Program-made: the position numbers and the translations under genes
Assembly (NCBI GenBank): GCA_024734495.1
Contig: JALMQS010000099.1
Location: 73,983,721-74,047,720 of the forward strand
DNA: 64,000 nt
From: Forficula auricularia
Taxonomy: Eukaryota; Arthropoda; Insecta; Dermaptera; Forficulidae
Direction of reading: 5' to 3'
Notes under the pieces: model-generated
The model's input: the letters and a program-made list of their open reading frames with translations, nothing else
Told to the model about the DNA's origin: nothing
Database searches by the model: none
In this document: piece after piece, positions 61,509-64,000 of the stretch
Layout: every line of letters begins with the position of its first letter
Numbering within the stretch: position 1 is the stretch's first letter

Positions 61509-62698
61509 GGGCTGAAAAGTTCGTAGGCTGACACATAAATGGCGCCACTAGTATCAAATCCATATGATTTTTAGTTAGCCCCAACCTTCAAAAGACACGT
61601 GTATAAATTTGACAGCTGTTGCACTATTAGTATCTGAGTTATAGCATTTTTAGTGAAAGAACTTTTAGTACTTTGAAAAAATGGATAAAAAGAAATTTCG
61701 TGTGTTAATAAAGCATTGCTTTTTGGCGAATAAAAATACTGTTGAAAGCAAAATCAACCGTAGAAAAAGTGGTTTGCTAAATTTAAACGAGGCGAAATGA
61801 GCACCGAGGACGATGCACGCAGTTACCGACGAAAACATCAAAAAGTCCACAAAATTATTTTTGATAACCGTAAAGTGAAGTTGATTGAGATAGCTGAGAC
61901 CCTAAAGATATCAAAGGAACGTGATGGTCATATCGTGGATGAATATTTGGATATGAGAAAGTGGTGTTCAAAGTGGGTGCACGCGCGAGCTCACAACCGA
62001 CCAAAAACAACAACGAATCGATGATTCGAACCAGTGTTTGGAGCTGTTCAATCGTAATAAATCCGAATTTTTGCGTCGATATGTGACGATGGATGAAACA
62101 TGGCTCCATCATTTCACACCGGAGTCCAATCGACAGTCAGCCGAGTGGACTGCACGTGATGAACCGACTCCAAAGCGTGGAAAGACGCAAAAGTCGGCTG
62201 GCAAGGTTATGGCATCAGTATTCTGGGATACTCATGGTATAATATTCATTGACTATCTTAAAAAGGCAAAAACTATAAACAGCGACTATTACGTAGCGTT
62301 ATTGGAGCGTTTAAAAGACGAAATCGCGGAAAAGCGGCCTCATTTGAAGAAAAAGAAAGTGCTGTTTCATCAAGACAATGCACCGTGTCACAAGTCAATG
62401 AAATCGATGGCAAAATTGCAAGAATTGGGCTTCGAATTGCTTCCGCATCCACCGTATTCTCCAGATCTGGCCCCGAGTGACTTTTTCCTGTTCTCAGACC
62501 TCAAGAGGATGCTCGCTGGAAAGAAATTTTGCGCCGATGAAGAGGTAATCGAAGAAACTGAAGCCTATTTTGAGGCCGAAAAATTGAATGACCGCTATAA
62601 TCGTTGTATCGCCCACGAAGGGAACTATATTGAATAATAAAATAAAATTCTATCCAAAAAATTTGTTTTTCAATGCTAGCCTACGAACTTTTCAGCCC
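61509..62698 (+). mobile_element. Decayed mariner transposon with intact ends
   Basis: Terminal repeats GGGCTGAAAAGTTCGTAGGC at 61509 and GCCTACGAACTTTTCAGCCC ending at 62698. Length 1190 bp, slightly short for mariner because of internal deletions. The transposase is broken (see 61681-62637). Confidence 0.9.
61681..62637 (+). pseudogene. Mariner transposase pseudogene
   Basis: ATG at 61681, MDKKKFRVLIKHCFLANKNT VESK, then a deletion and a stop at 61798. A second piece, EMSTEDDARSYRRKHQKVHK to KWVHARAH, lacks the usual GRP region and is shifted. From about 62010 one frame is open for ~205 codons to 62637. It includes RRYVTMDETWLHHF (first Asp), LFHQDNAPCHKS (second Asp) and YSPDLAPSDFFLFSDLKRML (third Asp, 34 residues apart). 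It ends EAEKLNDRYNRCIAHEGNYI with a ~12-codon deletion before DRY. So the catalytic triad survives while the DNA-binding domain is destroyed, the reverse of the 8.3-kb copy. Confidence 0.88.
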
Positions 62699-63052
62699 AC
62701 ATGTTACCTGCCCTCTAGGGAGGGTGCTCCTTATTTTGGATATTTTCGAATTTTTACGCGGACAGGGGCTCATATAGTTCTAAATAAATAAATAAAAATA
62801 TCCCCCAAGTTTCAAGTCTCTATCTCAATTTTAACCAAATGTCAGCTAGTTTCCCATCTAAATAACATGGGGTTTTTGTCATTGAAAGATCAATTTTTTA
62901 TTCCGGCCAAAGCAATGGTTCCAAAAATTTGAAACTCTGTAGACTTTATCCTTGTAATAGTAGCCATCCCTCAGAATTTTTACAGATTTTTAGCTATTAT
63001 AATTTTGGAGTTACATCTAGATAAAATACTGCCATATCTTGGTGTTAGTAAG
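62699..63052. other. Spacer, no recognised feature
   Basis: Mixed AT-rich sequence. No gene or repeat was identified. Confidence 0.4.
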
Positions 63053-63060
63053 TTATAGAC

Positions 63061-63919
63061 CAGGGTGGCCACTAACCTTAACTTTGGGAGCCGCAAATTT
63101 ATAAAACAGTATCAAAGCGAGCCACATTATTTGGAGATTAATTAATGGTATATTAAAAAAAGACACCTTTTTTTTATTTTATAAAATATAAATGAAATAA
63201 CATATATTTTTTGCTCTACTTACTTATAATATTACAAATTACAAATTAATTTAATTTTTGTATTATTATTTTTTTAATTTAATTATTATACAGGGTGGGG
63301 CATAAAGATCTACCACATTTTGAAGAGATATAAAAAAATGAAAAAAATTTAACTAGAAAAAAACTAAATATATTTTTGAAAATAAAATAAATGAATTTTT
63401 TTTAAATGTATTTTAAACATTATCAGACAAAATAAAGGGGGGGGTCAAAAAAATTCTAGCCCTTTTGAACAAACTCAACCAAATTTTGTATACATAGTTT
63501 GGTCGAAAGGGCTAGAATTTTCGTTTTTGACCCTCCCTTCCTATTTTGGGTATAAGTTTTTGCATTTCTAGCCTTCTGGGAGTCCGCAGAATATGTATAT
63601 AAAATTTGGTTAAGTTTGGTATAAAGGGGTAGAATTTTCATTTTTGACCCCCCCCCCCCCCACCCACGCTTCTTTTTCGTCTGATATAATGTTCAAAAAT
63701 GTTCATATAAAAAAATTATTATATGTTCTTTTCAAAAATAGATTCAGTTTTTTTTCTAGTTAAATTTTTTCATTTTTTTATACCTCTTCAAAAGATGGTA
63801 GATCTTTATGCCACACCCTCTAGTTTTTAAAATCAGTATTATTTAAGAGGGTTCAAGAGCCGCACGAGATTGACTGAAGAGCCGCATGCGGCTCGCGAGC
63901 CACGTTGTGGTCACCTCTG
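63061..63919. mobile_element. hAT MITE with perfect 8-bp duplication and a nested foldback
   Basis: TTATAGAC at 63053-63060 and 63920-63927. Left end CAGGGTGGCCACTAACC with GGGAGCCGC, right end (minus strand) CAGAGGTGACCACAACGTGG with GCTCGCGAGCCGCATGCGGC. The two ends share the CAG-GGTG-CCAC start, and GAGCC/GCCGC words are typical of a widespread hAT group. A CAGGGTGGGGC foldback (63291-63823) lies inside. Confidence 0.8.
63291..63823. mobile_element. Foldback with CAGGGTGGGGCATAAAG ends
   Basis: Left CAGGGTGGGGCATAAAGATC then TACCACATTTTGAAGAG is mirrored by CTCTTCAAAAGATGGTAGATC then TTTATGCCACACCCT. Arms are about 150 bp. The centre (63430-63660) is filled by two family E core units with G/C runs. 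Preceded by TA. Confidence 0.75.
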
Positions 63920-64000
63920 TTATAGACTCTAAAATTATAATAGCTAAAAATTCTGATGGATATCTGCTATTTTAAGGATGAGGTTTCAAATTTTTTTAAC

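Overview
This window is intergenic or intronic DNA from a eukaryote with a repeat-rich, AT-rich nuclear genome, most likely an arthropod and probably an insect. The evidence is the element spectrum: DD34D mariners, Tc1-like fragments, foldback elements with CAGGGTG-type ends, non-LTR retrotransposon tails, hAT and PIF/Harbinger-like miniature elements, a Helitron-like family and many palindromic repeats. A 100-N block (980-1079) is an assembly gap. I find no convincing host protein-coding gene, rRNA or functional tRNA. The only full-length uninterrupted reading frame is a mariner transposase (8304-9332), and its first catalytic Asp is Asn.

Layout. 1-412: a 45-bp minisatellite. 1080-1560: the 3' end of a non-LTR retrotransposon, with further copies at 17.8, 37.7 and (older) 52.4 kb. 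2.0-4.7 kb: a Harbinger-like MITE, a hAT-like element and four stacked poly(A) retroposons. 6087-9546: a solo LTR split by a 1.5-kb foldback and by the mariner. 10.6-11.7 kb: a Tc1-derived MITE and a palindromic MITE. 12.8-16.6 kb: Helitron-like copies, a tRNA-derived SINE with a perfect target-site duplication, and a copy of the AACCGAC repeat ('family B'). 18.8-21.7 kb: a diverged long repeat ('family D') split by a hammerhead-bearing palindrome and a B copy. 26-36 kb: further palindromes, B copies and G/C-tract repeats ('family E'). 37.5-48.9 kb: a MITE interrupted by a LINE, RTE-like fragments, more hammerhead palindromes and a transposase foldback interrupted by B. 49-60 kb: mostly decayed repeats. 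60.6-63.9 kb: two dead mariner-like elements and a hAT MITE holding a foldback.

The most notable system is a set of short palindromic insertions with 12-15-bp target-site duplications and no protein-coding capacity. They carry hammerhead-ribozyme-like motifs (CTGANGA, stem II, GAAA, minimal stem III, GTC), often one on each strand. Penelope-like retroelements are known to carry hammerheads in their pseudo-LTRs, so these look like non-autonomous relatives. Several hold a second, unrelated inverted repeat at their centre; in one (46.2-46.8 kb) a CAGGGTG MITE sits exactly on the TA at the dyad axis.

Three other patterns stand out. First, two foldback elements are inverted duplications of opposite ends of transposons: one carries transposase C-terminal codons in both arms (6.5-8.0 kb), the other N-terminal codons (47.6-48.9 kb). 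Second, family B has a central loop between long inverted arms that lies in opposite orientation in two of five copies. Third, the insertions are nested, so relative ages can be read from who interrupts whom. All coordinates of repeats without a stated target-site duplication are approximate.
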